A stretch of DNA of 64,000 nucleotides from NCBI RefSeq assembly GCF_026262505.1, contig NC_067204.1:17958165-18022164 (forward strand). The letters run 5' to 3'. The translations under genes were made by a program, and so were the position numbers. The DNA is from Trichomonas vaginalis G3 (lineage: Eukaryota; Parabasalia; Trichomonadida; Trichomonadidae). Each line of letters opens with the position of its first letter. The stretch's first letter is position 1. Below are positions 37,496 through 50,200 of the stretch, piece after piece. The notes beneath the pieces are model-generated. The model did no database searches. It worked only from the letters and a program-made list of their open reading frames with translations, and was not told the origin of the DNA.

Positions 37496-40165
37496 ATGAC
37501 TATTGCTGCATATGCGTATGAAACAAATGAAGCAAGAAGAGCACATGAACTAGTAAACGAAAACTCAACTTTAACCATTGAAGGCAATGATTTAGTCATT
37601 GACGATGGAAAAACTAAAAAAGTCATTGATTTCGATACTTTTAACACGTATGACCCATTCATTACAATAAGTAAAGTTCCTATCATAAATGATGGAACGG
37701 TGCAATATATAAATTCTACAGTAGATGCCTCATTAGTGAAAGTATTAAATGTTCTCATTGAATTGTTAAAGAGCTTTCGATTTGACGACAACATTAAATG
37801 CCTAAAGAATTTAGTCATGAATGAGAAACAAATTCTCGGCGTTGCTGGTAGCAGTAATGATGTACACCTTATGACATTAGAATATTATAACGAACATAAA
37901 GATGAACTGAAAGGAGAGAAGGGTGACACCGGACCTCAAGGACCACAAGGAATACAAGGAATACAAGGAATACAAGGACCTCAAGGTGAAAACGGTTTGG
38001 ATGGTGAAGATGGAAAGGATGGAAAGGATGGAAAAACTGCTAAATCATGGATATGGAACCTTATAAATACTGGTTTAACAGCTGCTTCATATGGAGTTCT
38101 TCAATACCAAATCGGAAAGATATGGGCAGTACTTGGTGAAGAAGTTTTAGATGACGTTAAAAATGCTTTGAACTTCATTTCAAATGGTTCTGATACTATT
38201 AAAACTTTATCTGGTTGGATGCAAGAAACAAGGAGTCAAATAGATACTGTAAGACGTATAGCAAACAATGCACGTACGGGATTGGATACTTTACGAGAAG
38301 CACAAAATACACTAAAGGAAGCAAATGATATTCTTGGCTCAGTATCAGACATGCATGAAGATTGGCTTAAAGGTATTGACAAATCTTTAAAAAATCACAG
38401 TCAGTCTATTGCTGACTACAAGAAAAGTATAGATTTTTTACATAGTGCTATGGACGTACATGATGGAAGCATAAGGAACTTACTTAATGCTAACAATAAC
38501 TTACCAGGAACTATTAAAGCATTTATAAAGTCCTTTGTAAAACCTGGTGCTCTAACATTTAGGTCTTTGAGAGCAAGAGCATTGAAGTCAAGAGATGCAG
38601 AAACTCCAACAGAACCTACAGAAGGAACTGAAACAACAGAAACTCCAGAAGAACCACCAAAACCAACAGCTAATGAAATATTGTTCGAATATTTTCCAAG
38701 GTACTCTGTTCTCATTGCATACATTCAAGAAATACTTAAGAAAGCAGACTTGACTTTAGGAGATGATGAAAGTTCTGTATATCTTTCGTTCCAGTTTCAA
38801 ATAGCAGAACTTTTGAGACAGATATGCTTAATGTATGACAACATCTCTGATTTCACAAGATATGATGACGACCATGACCCCGAACACGGTGAAGAAGAAG
38901 TTTTACAAACATCCATTAAGACAGGAAAGGTTTTAACTCAAAGTCTCATTATTGACACCAAAGATGGCGAAGTGGACGTTCTTCAAGAGCTGAAGAAAAA
39001 TACTTCTTCGGGAGGTGGTGGTAGGCATGAACTTGAAATAAATGAGATAGAAGAGAAATTAGCCGAAAAAGCAGATAAAAACCATGTTCATTATATAAGT
39101 TCAGACGAACAGATTATAACGGACTACCATGGATATTTAACACAGGATGAACAAATAAGCACTGAAGATGTTAATGAAAGAAGATATAAATACATTCGTG
39201 CTAAAGGTTATGACATACACTGTACTGTACAGTATGACACAGGTAATGCACCAGAAGCATTTGGTTATAACGATGAAATTTATGCTTCATACTTCTTTGT
39301 TAACGGTGTATTAGTTGAACCAAGATTTACATTGAGAGTTAAGGCAAAAATAACGTTTGAAGATGCTATTAAAAGTAAAGCTGACAAAGATGAACTTGAC
39401 GCAACGAACAAAGTTTTGAAATCTCATAAACACAATATCTCCGATATAAATGAACTTCAAGCTACATTAAATAGTAAAGCTGACAAGAACCATACACATG
39501 AATCCTTCACTACTGTTAGAGCAGACGACATAATATTGAACTATACCCTTGGTTCAAGTGCACCTTTAGAGAATCCAAGTACAAGCGTAAAAGATACACT
39601 AAACTCCTTAAATAGTAAATGTATGAACATTGAAGGTCATGTCAGAAACTTTGAAACATATAAACTACCAGCAATGTTAGATAAAAAAGCAGACAAAACA
39701 GAGCTTCAAACATTAAAGACTGAAATACTTCAAACATTATATCCTGTTGGTTCTATTTATACGTCAATGAACTCAACAAATCCAGCAAGTGTTTTAGGTT
39801 TTGGTACTTGGGAACAGATTGTAGACAAATTCTTATACTGTGCTAACTCTTCAAAGCAAACAGGAGGCTCAAAGAAAATTAAAGAAGCAAACTTACCTGC
39901 GCACACTCATACAGGAACTACAAACACAACAGGTAATCATTCACATTCAATAACAAAAAGAGGTTATACAAATCTTGCAGCAGGTTCGGATAGACAGGGA
40001 ATGCATAGATATGATATTTCAAGTGACCCAGTAGATTCAAGCGCAGGTATTTTCTGTGGAACCACAGGAAATCATTCACACACTTTCACAACAAATCCAA
40101 CAGGCTCGGGTGCAGATTATATGCCACCATTTGTGACTATATTCGCATGGTATAGAGTTCAATGA
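37496..40165 (+). CDS. Maverick C fibre protein with collagen repeats and phage-tail-collar end
   Basis: The frame has 889 residues and looks whole. Residues about 139-180 are collagen-like Gly-X-Y triplets (GEKGDTGPQGPQGIQGIQGI and onward). Residues 185-340 are helical and coiled; 375-395 are Pro/Thr/Glu-rich. Two repeats of the KADKNHVH / KADKNHTH type lie near 525 and 665. The last 145 residues match the tail-collar/baseplate type seen in phage fibres: YPVGSIYTSMNSTNPASVLG, FGTWEQI, LPAHTHTG, NHSHS, NHSHTF and MPPFVTIFAWYRV. Such proteins form trimeric fibres that attach to surfaces. Remains of a similar gene lie in Maverick A. Confidence 0.85.
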   Translation: MTIAAYAYETNEARRAHELVNENSTLTIEGNDLVIDDGKTKKVIDFDTFNTYDPFITISKVPIINDGTVQYINSTVDASLVKVLNVLIELLKSFRFDDNIKCLKNLVMNEKQILGVAGSSNDVHLMTLEYYNEHKDELKGEKGDTGPQGPQGIQGIQGIQGPQGENGLDGEDGKDGKDGKTAKSWIWNLINTGLTAASYGVLQYQIGKIWAVLGEEVLDDVKNALNFISNGSDTIKTLSGWMQETRSQIDTVRRIANNARTGLDTLREAQNTLKEANDILGSVSDMHEDWLKGIDKSLKNHSQSIADYKKSIDFLHSAMDVHDGSIRNLLNANNNLPGTIKAFIKSFVKPGALTFRSLRARALKSRDAETPTEPTEGTETTETPEEPPKPTANEILFEYFPRYSVLIAYIQEILKKADLTLGDDESSVYLSFQFQIAELLRQICLMYDNISDFTRYDDDHDPEHGEEEVLQTSIKTGKVLTQSLIIDTKDGEVDVLQELKKNTSSGGGGRHELEINEIEEKLAEKADKNHVHYISSDEQIITDYHGYLTQDEQISTEDVNERRYKYIRAKGYDIHCTVQYDTGNAPEAFGYNDEIYASYFFVNGVLVEPRFTLRVKAKITFEDAIKSKADKDELDATNKVLKSHKHNISDINELQATLNSKADKNHTHESFTTVRADDIILNYTLGSSAPLENPSTSVKDTLNSLNSKCMNIEGHVRNFETYKLPAMLDKKADKTELQTLKTEILQTLYPVGSIYTSMNSTNPASVLGFGTWEQIVDKFLYCANSSKQTGGSKKIKEANLPAHTHTGTTNTTGNHSHSITKRGYTNLAAGSDRQGMHRYDISSDPVDSSAGIFCGTTGNHSHTFTTNPTGSGADYMPPFVTIFAWYRVQ

Positions 40166-40205
40166 ACGCGGTTGAGCCTTGAATAAAATCTTTAACTTTA
40201 CATAA

Positions 40206-40577
40206 ATGAGCTTGAAAGAAGTATTCGAACAACATCCATGGAGGTCATTTAAGAAGTTCAATGAAGCTGCAAAGAGTTGGGGATTTACTAACAGAGCTGA
40301 AGTGAAAAGGTTCTTTGACAAAAATGTTGTACATCAAACAAAAATAAACCCTTACGACTACTTTTTACCAATTTACTCCAACACTCCTGACGCATACCAA
40401 TTTGACACTCTCATTCAAAGCAGAAAAGGAGGACATAACCCATTCCTCATCTTCATTAATGTTAACACTCGCAAAGCTTTTGCGTATATAATGAAAAATA
40501 AAGGAACTCGTGAAGTGTTAAGAGTTTTACAAAAGTTTGTAGCAGAACATAGCCCAAGTACTTTAACATCAATGACT
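40206..40577 (+). CDS. Maverick C integrase, N-terminal part
   Basis: The visible start of a Maverick integrase: MSLKEVFEQHPWRSFKKFNE, a helix-rich N-terminal domain with an HQTKINPYDYF stretch, then the first core strands (YQFDTLIQSRKGGHNPFLIF followed by INVNTRKAFAY). The gene then gives way to satellite DNA, so this copy is incomplete. Confidence 0.75.
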
Positions 40578-43500
40578 TGAAATGTAAGTCTCGGACGAAA
40601 GCTAAGTCTGACTTGAAATGTAAGTCTCGGACGAAAGTAATCTGACTTGAAATGTAAGCTCTCGACGACCGAAAGGTAAGTCTGACTTCTCGTAAGATGG
40701 AAGTCTCGGACGAAAGTAAGTCTGACTGTGAAATGTAAGTCTTCGCGACGAAAGTAAGTCTGACTTGAAATGTAAGTTTCGGGTACGGAAATAAGTAAGT
40801 CTGACTTGAAATGTAAGTCTCGGACGAACAGTAAGTCTGACTTTGAAATGTAAGTCTCGCTGACGAAAGTAAGTCTGACTTGACAATGTAAGTCTCGGAC
40901 GAAAGTAAGTCTGACTTGAAATGTAAGTCTCGGACGAAAGTAAGTCTGACTTGAAATGTAAAGTCTCGGACGAAAGTAAGTCTGACTTGAAATGTAAGTC
41001 TCGGGACGAAAGTAAGTCTGACTTGAAATGTAAGTCTCCGGACGAACAGTAAGTCTGACTTGAAATCTGTAAGTCTCGCGACGAAAGTAAGTCTGACTTG
41101 GAAATGGAAGTCTGACTTGAAATGTAGAGATCTCGGGACGAAAGTCCAAGTCTGACTTGAAATGTAAGTCCTCGGACGAAAGTAAGTCTGACTTGAAATG
41201 TAAGTCTCGGACGAAAGTAAGTCTGACTTGAAATGTAAGTCTCGGACGAAAGTAAGTCTGATTGAAATGTTAAGTCTCGGACCGAAAGTAAGTCTGACTT
41301 GAAATGTAAGTCTCGGACGAAAAGTAAGTCTGACTTGAAATGTAAGTCTCGGACGAAAGTAAGTCTGACTTGAAATGTAAGTCTCGGACGAAGTAAGTCT
41401 GACTTGAAATGGAAGTCTGATTGAAATGATAAGTTCTCGGACGAAAGTAAGTCTGACTTGAAATGTAAGTCTCGGCTAAACTGAAATGTAAGTCTGACTT
41501 TGAAATGTAAGTCTCGCGACGAAAGTAAGTCTGACTTGAACGAAGGTCTGACTTGTAAGTCTCGGACGAAAGTAAGTCTGACTTGAAAAGTTGGGAGTAA
41601 GTCTCTGGTAACGAAAGTGTAGTCTGACTTGAAATGTAAGTCTCGGACGAAAGTAAGTCTGATTGAAATAGAAGTCTGACTTTGAAATGTAAGTCTCGAC
41701 GAAAGTAAGTCTGACTTGAAATGCTAGTCTCACGAAAGTAAGTCTGACTTGAAATGTAAGTCTCGACGAAAGTAAGTCTGACTTGAAATGTAAGTCTCGG
41801 ACGAAAGTAAGTCTGACTTGAAATGGAAGTCTGACTTGAAGTAAGTTCGGACGAAAGTAGTTGACTTGAAATGTAAGTCTCGACGAAAGTAAGTCTTGAC
41901 TTGTAAATGTAAGTTTCAGACGAAAGTAAGTCTGACTTGAAATGTAAGTCTCGGACGAAAGTCAGTTCTGACTTGAAATGTTAAGTCTCTCGGACGCAAA
42001 GTAAGTCTGACTATGAAATGGTAAGTCTGACTTGAAAGTTTGGAGATAAGTCTGACTTGAAATGTAAGTCTCGGACGAAATAAGTCTGACTTGAAAATGT
42101 AAGTCTACAGGTTCCCGACGAAAGTAAGCCTGACTAACTTGAAATGTAAGTCTCGGACGAAAGTTAAAGTCTGACTTGAAATGTAAGTCTCGGACGAAAG
42201 TAAGTCTGACTTGAAACTGTAAGGTTCGGACAAAAAGTAAGGTTGACTTGAAATGTTAAGTCTCGGTAACGAAAGTAACAAGTCTGACTGAAATGTAAGT
42301 CTAGGAGAAATTGGAAGTCTGACTTGAAATGTTAAGTCTCGACGAAAGTAAGTCTGACTTGTGAATGTAAGTCTCGGACGAAAAGTGGAGTCATGACTTT
42401 GAAATAGTAAGCCTGCGGGTACGAAAGTAAGTCTGACTTGAAATGTAAGTCTCAGCACGAAAAGTAGTCTGACTTGAAATGTAAGTCTCGGACGAAAGTA
42501 AGTTGACAAAATGAATGTCTGCTAATGTAAGTCTCGACGAAAGTAAGTCTGACTTGAAATGTAAGTCTCGGACGAAAGTAAGTCTGACTTTGAAATGTAA
42601 GTCTCGACGAAAGTAAGTCTGACTTGAAATGTAAGGCGGACCGAAGTAAGTCTGACTTGAAATGTAAGTCTCGGACGAAAGTAAGTCTATGACTTGAAAT
42701 GGTAAGTCTCTGACGAAAGTAAGTCTGACTTTGAAAATTGAAGTAAGTCTGAGCTTGAAATGTAAGTCTCGGACGAAAGTAAGTCTGACTTGAAATGTAA
42801 GTTTCGGACGAAAGTAAGTCTGACTTGAAATGTAAGTCTCGGACGAAAGTAAGTCTGACTTGAAATGGGAAGTCTGACTTGAAATTAAGTCTCGGACGAA
42901 AGTAAGTCTGACTTGAAATGTAAGTCTCGGACGAAAGTAAGTTCTGACTTGAAATGTAAGTTTCGGACGAAAGTAAGTCTGACTTGAAATGTAAGTTCGG
43001 ACGAAAGTAAGTCTGACTTAAAATGTAAGTCTGCGACCTTGAAATGGTAAGTCTGACTTGAAATGAAGTCTGACTTGAAATGTAAGTCCGACGAAAGTAA
43101 GTCTGACTTGAAATGTAAGTGTTCGAGAACGAAAGTAAGTCTGACTTGAATGTAAGTCTCGGACGAAAATTAAGTCTGACTTGAAATGTAAAGTCATCGT
43201 ACCGGAAAGTAATCTATTGTAAATGGAAGTCTGACTTGAAATGTAAGTCTCGACGAAAGTAATCTGACTTGAAATGTAAGTCTCGACGAAAGTAAGTCTG
43301 ACTTTGAAATGGAAGTCTGACTTGAAATGTAAGTCTCGACGAAAGTAAGTCTGACTTGAATGATAAGTTTCGACGAAAGTAAGTCTGACTTGAATGTAAG
43401 TCTCGGACGAAAGTAAGTCTGACTTGAAATGTAAGTCTCGGACGAAGTAAGTCTGACTTGAAATGTAAGTCTCGGACGAAAGTAAGTCTGACTAAATAGT

Positions 43501-44280
43501 CTGACTTGAAATGTAAGTTTCGGACGAAAGTAAGTCTGACTTGAGCGGAAGTCTGACTTGAAATGTAAGCTCGGACGAAGTAAGTCTGACTTGAAATGTA
43601 AGTCTCGGACGAAAGTAAGTCTGACTTGAATGTAAGTTTCTCGACGATAAGTAAGTCTGACTTAAATGAAGGTCTGACTTGAAAATGTAAGGTCTCGGAC
43701 GAAAGTAAGTCTGACTTGAAATGTAAGGCACGACTGGCTAAGCGACGAAAGTAAGTCTGACTTGAAATGTAGTCTCGGACGAAAGTAGTCTGACTTGAAA
43801 TTGAAGTCTCGGACGAAAGTAAGTCTGACTTGAAATGTAAGTCTCGACGAAAGTAAGTCTGACTTGAAATGTAAGTCTCGGACAAAGTAGTCTGACTCTG
43901 AAATGTGAAGTCTGACTTGAAATGTAAGTCTCGGACGAAGTAAGTCTGACTTGAAATGTAAGTCTCGGACGAAAGTACAGTCTGACTTGAAATGTTGAAG
44001 AAGTCTGACTTGAAATTAAGTTCGGACGAAAGTAGTTGACCTTGAAATGTTAAGTCTCGGACGAAAGTAAGTCTGACTTGAAATGTAAGTCTCGGACGAA
44101 CAGTAAAGTCTGACTTGAAATGTAAGTCTCGTCGACGAAAGTAAGTCTGACTTGAAATGTAAGTCGTCGGGACGAAAGTAAGTCTGACTTGAACATGTGA
44201 AGGTCCCGACTTGAAATGTATTATCCGGTGACACGAAATAGTCCTGACTTGACAATCGTAAGTCTCTCGGGACACGACAA
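40578..44280. repeat. 35-bp satellite made of two related half-units
   Basis: About 100 copies of a 35-bp unit composed of AAGTCTGACTTGAAATGT (18) and AAGTCTCGGACGAAAGT (17). The halves share AAGTCT....GAAA.GT, so the unit is a doubled 17/18-mer. Early copies are regular; single-base insertions and losses become more common to the right. Long minus-strand reading frames here are by-products of the repeat. Confidence 0.97.
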
Positions 44281-47200
44281 CGTAAGGTCTGACTGAAACC
44301 TGCTACAAGTCCTGCGACGGCAAAGCACAGTCTTACTTGATTAGTCTGACCTTGACAACTGTAAACGTCTCGCGAGAGTTCGACTAGGTCAAAGTCCGCA
44401 AGTAGCTGACTGTAAGTCTAAAGATGTCTGACTTGAAATGTAAGTCTGACTTCGAGTATCAGAAAGTAAGTCTGACTTGAAACTGTTTACTAGTCTCGGA
44501 CGAACAGTAATTCTGACTTGAAATGTAAGTTCTCGGACCGAAAGTTAAGTCCCTGACTTTGCAAATGTACACGTCTGCATTGCGACAATGCTAAGTCTTC
44601 GACTCGCCCTACACGCTCGGCGAACACGTTAACGTCTTGACTTGAAAGTACACGTCCTGCACTTGAACAATCGTACAGCTACCGTAGTCACCCTGAAAGT
44701 AAGTTCACGATTAGCTGACCTTGAAATGCAGTCTGACCTTGACAATGTAAGTCTCCGGACGGAAAGTAACCGTTGACTTGAAATGTAAGTCTTGGCGAGT
44801 AAGCTGACGAAGTAAGTTCGAATTCTGGACTTTGAAATGTAAGTCCTCGGACGAAAGTAAGTCTGACTGATGTAATCTCAGTAAGTCTCTATGTAAGCCG
44901 GACGAAAGTAAGTCTGACTAATGTATCTGACGAATAAGTCTGACTTGAAAATGTAAGTCTCTTGAATGAGCTCGGACGAAAGTAAGTCTGACTGAAATGT
45001 AAGTCTGACTTAAATGTAAGGTTCGGAAACGAAAGTAAGTCTGACTCTCATGTAAGTTCGGCACGAAAGTAAAGTCTGGACTATCCCATCGAACTGCTAA
45101 GCTTCCCGACGAAAGAAGTCTGACTTCGCAAATCTAACCGTCTCGGCACGAAACGCTCAGTCTGACCCTCTCAAATGTCCACCAGCTCCTCGCGCACGAC
45201 ACGTCAACGTCTGACTCTGAACCCTGCTCACATCTACCGGCCAACCCGCACATACACGTTCTCGCACACTTCCACTGACCCTATCTCCGACCGAACCAGG
45301 TAAGTACTGACTGAAATGTACAGCTCTCCCGACGACCCCAAGTCAAGTCTGCACCTCTGACAATGTAAGTCTCACAACCAGTCACGTCCTGGCCACTTGA
45401 AAGTACGTCTCCGCACCGCAGTAATGCGCTCCCCTGCACTTCGAAACTGTACCAGCTCGGCCACAAAGTAAGCGACTTGACAACTGTACATCTCCGGACC
45501 CCGAAAGTACACGTCCTGACTTTGACCACATGTAAGTCTCTCGGACGAAAGTACATCCTGACTCGAACTCGGCAAGCTCTGATTCCTTAAATCGTCAAGT
45601 TCCGTAGACCTCACAACGTAAGTCTGCATTCGTAAACTAACTCTGCACTATCAAGATACAGCTTGGCTACACTCACACACCATTACACGTCTTCATTCCA
45701 CAAAGCACAACCCTTCAACCCGTATAACTACACAGTCCCTCGCGATCTAAGTAACCTTAGTTCACCAGCCTATTCCCCTGTGTCAAACCATAAGCTCACC
45801 CACACCCACCTAGTAAGTTTCGGCACCTAGCACGTAGTCCTGTAATTCGACATCCACTTCTCATCCATCTCTCTCAACCTCACTCGCCAACACAACACTT
45901 ACTCCCGTCCTTCTTTAATACCCATAGTTTCCTATCCAATCTCGTCCTGCCTACTCAAAACTTCCCTATCCATTGCGCTGATTTCTTTGTTAAACCCCCG
46001 TCATTTTTCATCCTGAATCTCTACCCTTCTCGTACTCAACCCTCCTAAAAGTTCAATCTTCCCGCTCCGCAAACACAAACTCTGAAACACATTTGTACTT
46101 CGACGAGTTAAAGAGCTCCTATTTATTCCTAAACTCCTCTTCCCACAACAAAAAACTAGCATCTTCGTTCTCTTCTCGCTTCCCCAACAACAAAGCTGTT
46201 CTTACACGTCCTTTTCTAAAATTTGACACTTCAAAATTCTTTCTTGGCACAACCGATTTCACGACTCTTTTTCAACCCTACTGCCCGAACCATGATCTTT
46301 ATTTTCACCATCACTCCTCCATGATACAATCACTATTTTGCTCGAACCTATAACTTTTTTCTAACCAAATTACCTCACCCTCGCAAAAAGTCGTGTCCTA
46401 TCAGACATTCCTAGAAGTCATCACGTCGCCATACTTTGCAACGCCCTACTACTACTCCAATAACAAGAAACATTCTCCACCCAGCCCCCAGCTTCTTTAC
46501 GTCTCTTATTCACCGCACCTGTACCGTTATCTTTAGACTCGCCTTCGCCTCGCACAAACCTAAAGCCATGTCTGTCTCACAGTTTATTCTCTACACCATC
46601 CGGTAAATCAAACCACCTGCAACGCACCAGCAGTGCTACTCGCCGCTCCTTACGCCCGTACGTCTTCTTGCTTATTCTTCATCACTCAAACCCACCAACA
46701 AATCACACACACTAGACCTTTATACGCCAACACAACACCGTCATCAACACACCACATACCTCCTCACTATTCTCATTCCCTCCAGACAAGCTTGCACGAA
46801 CACTCCGTCAGCCCGCACACCCTGTATCCGCTTCTAGACGAACACGTCTCTTCCACACCAACCTACTCACTTCAGTGAAACGGACCTGACCTTCACCATC
46901 TGTGCTCCGCGTAAGTCTCGATTGCTCCTCCAGCATAGAGAAGCATCGACATTGCCTTCTCCTTATCATCCTACCATCCCCATCCCCCCTGTCTCCCGAT
47001 TCGGAACATGGACCAACTCCCCATCTCCTCCTCCCTCAACCCGCAACACAACAATGACACCTTTTTGCGCCGCGCTTCACCCTTCGCGACTCAGAAAACA
47101 TTCCGGACGACCTTCTACACCGCAACCTACTCTGCGCCACCACCCAATACACTTTCCTCCTTCAATATTACACACTCCTCCTCAATATACGCACCATCCA

Positions 47201-50200
47201 CCCTACACGCTTCATCTGCCTATCCTTTTTCTATTTCATCTCTTCGTCCTCCCTAACACTTCCTCAAATATTCCTCTCTCCTTCACCTCAACCCTACCAA
47301 TCATGACTGTCCCTCCCTCCTCCATTACATAACAACACGCCCCTAGAACTAGGTTCTTCCTATTCTCTCTTCGTCACTTCTAAATCTCAGCACATCAAAA
47401 AGACCCACACCCTTCCTCAACACCCTTTGAACTCTCTCGTCAGATCTATTCCCTTCCATGGCTTCCTCTCTCTCCTATCTCACGCGTAGACCAACACCAA
47501 GTCTCAGCCCGTCGGCACTCCCCCCATCACACCCCGCCATCCTTTGCATTCTCGTCCTGCCTCACTCACTAATGAGCTGGACCTTCCGTACTAGCACGAC
47601 AAAACCCAGCTCGACCCGAACAACTTTTTCGACCCGCCCGACATGCATTACTCCACAACACATCAACTTCCTCTTACTACCTCTCAATCTTTCTTTCCAA
47701 AATCCCTGCAGATCGCCACCAGATCATGACACCCATCTTCCCATAGCCTCCTCCCTTAATCCCCAGTCATACACAGTCTCCATCCGATAAAATCTCTAAC
47801 ATAACAATTCCTGAAAATTTCTCATCTCCTCTGCACCACAGAAACACGCTTCGTCTACCTTTTCTACCTCACCTCCGCCACAATCAGACAATTTCATGGC
47901 GATGTATCCATCAACGCATCTCACTCCATCCGAAACATCCTCTGATAAGCAAACTCACCTCTCAAACGACTATCACAATCATCCCAACGAAGTCGGGAAC
48001 AGCGCTGCACCTACTCCGCGTATCTCTCTCCTGCGCGTGCCACCAAGAACTCCGAGTAACAGCCGACACCATTAGCTTGCTCTCGAAAAACAGCTATCCT
48101 GCGGCTGCACTTTCCAAACGTCCCTAATCTGATGCACAACCGTACGCTCTCGTGCAAATTACACCTCTCTCGGACGACCACCACCTCAAATCCCACATCC
48201 CTTTCCATTGCTTGGCCTTTTCACCAAGTTCACAGAGCAGAAACATGATAACGCACTCATCCTCTCTTCCTTCTCGCCCGCTTCTATGGCACCTACACCA
48301 CTGTACATCACGGCCTCTCATTCATCACGCCATTTGCCACCTGTCTCACTCCACAAGACCTCCACTACCCTACTTTGGCACACTTCCTTGCTGCCATCTC
48401 AACAATTCCTTCACTCTCAGCTCGTGTCCTATCACCCATCCCCGCAATCTTAAACCATCCAACCTACTGCTCAATAACAATCAACTTCCCATAACCTCCA
48501 CACAGTTCCTATCTCTCTGGCTTTGTCCAAGTGCAAACACTACCATCGCCACTCAAGCACCAATTCCCCATCTCGAACCCAGCACTTTACATTGCAACTC
48601 GCTCGGTATAGCAGCCCCCTCAAATATTCTCTCCGGACCGTCACCCTCAAACCAATACGGACCTCGCTCACTTATCATCCTGGCGCGGCCGCCTCCCATC
48701 CTCGCAGACCATACCCGTAACGTGAAGCACCACCCCATTCCAGGACGCCCTCTCCACAACGATCCAACTACGACAAGATCTCTCTCAATTCCACCCAGGC
48801 CAACTGCCACAACAACACGAACGACCACTTCGCACTCATGCATCGCTCCCGCCACTGGTTCGCCACGACCATCGCTGAACCCTAACACTCTCCCAACCCC
48901 ATTATATCTGAACGAAGACCTTTCTCCGGACCGCCGCATCAGACCCTGCAATCGCACCTTAATCTTACAGCAACCTTTGTCACTTTAATCCCAACACAAA
49001 GACCCCTACTGCGCCGCCAGCAATGTCTTGCCACTCCATACCCTTAAAATCTCCCATTTCCCGAACACCTACGAGAAGACTCTCTCACAGCGCTTCAAGG
49101 TCCACACAAAGGCCCTCAGCCTATGCAACCACACCAACATACCCCCATACACCGGGCAACTACTAGAAAACTCACGCAACTTCATCAACGCAGCCTGTTT
49201 CACAACTCCCAGACAGGAGCGCTCAAAGAAGCCAACGAAACCTCAACTTCCACGTACCCACACTCCTATCCTCAAGTCTACTACGCAGCAACCATCTCTT
49301 GTCCGCATCCTCCTCATGCTCATCCAATCTTCACCATTCTCCCACAAGACAAACAAAACCATCAACCACCTCTCACTCCTCGGTACCCACAAAAATTACC
49401 TCTGCCCCCTTAGTAAGCGCATCTGTTAGTAACACGACTATTGCATCCCATATTCTCCTCACCTATAAATTACTCCCTTCTGCTCTTGTCCCGGGCACAC
49501 TTCATTCGACCACCAACATTTGCACCTCACCAACTACACTTTCAAATCTTCAATACCTTATCTTTGATAAACACACTGCTTGTGTCCATCTACCTATCTG
49601 ACCCGTCACTCAATTCTTTCCAAAAGCATCTCGACTCCAAAACGGGCCCAATACCAAACTAAAAACTCTCAGAATAACAACAGCTTTTACCCAACACCGG
49701 ACAGTAGACCATCACCGCATGCGCTCCCTGAAGATCGTCCCACGCACATTACCGCTCTCCCTATGAACACGGCCCTGCCCACTACAACCTCACCCACCTC
49801 TGATCAACGGAGCAGCCACCACCGACACTATGGCTTCTCACAAACCCTTCTCATCCTACCCAAATTCCCCCAAATCCCCTCCATTTCTTTACTCTCTGCT
49901 GCTATCATCTTTCAAGGTAACCTTCATCTTGCTCCACTTAGCATCATCTCTCACAACCACTGCCTCTATCAACCGCATATTCCGACTCACCCCTCCATTT
50001 CACGGCAACCTTCACCCGATCACTCTCCTCCTCCTTCACCTTCTAAAAACGCTTCTACTATCCTCGACCATATCATACGGTAATAGCCTCCTTCCTCCGC
50101 AACACCTCTCACAGATTCCTCGCCGCCTAGCCTTCCATCTCGCATTCTACTATTTACGCGCCACGCACTTATCACTCCAGCTCGTGTCCCCGACCTTCAC

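Larger units (their letters stand above)
32481..40577. mobile_element. Maverick (Polinton) C, left part with terminal inverted repeat
   Basis: It starts AGTTAGTATACATATC next to the target sequence CATCCT. It carries a terminal repeat, four minus-strand capsid-region genes, a packaging ATPase, several unknown genes, a long fibre gene and the N-terminal part of an integrase. Most genes look whole; I see about one break apart from the loss of the right part, which gives way to a 35-bp satellite. It appears young. The insertion point is the same sequence position as for Maverick B, in another copy of the host unit. Confidence 0.9.

Noticed and set aside
40415-44275. Long minus-strand frames (79-353 codons) with ETYISSQTYFRPRLTFQVRL-type repeats
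   Set aside because: They are the 35-bp satellite read in three frames; sequence changes with every indel and no start or domain is supported.
40578-44280. CRISPR-like array
   Set aside because: No unique spacers; both halves of the unit are repeated. It is simple tandem satellite DNA.
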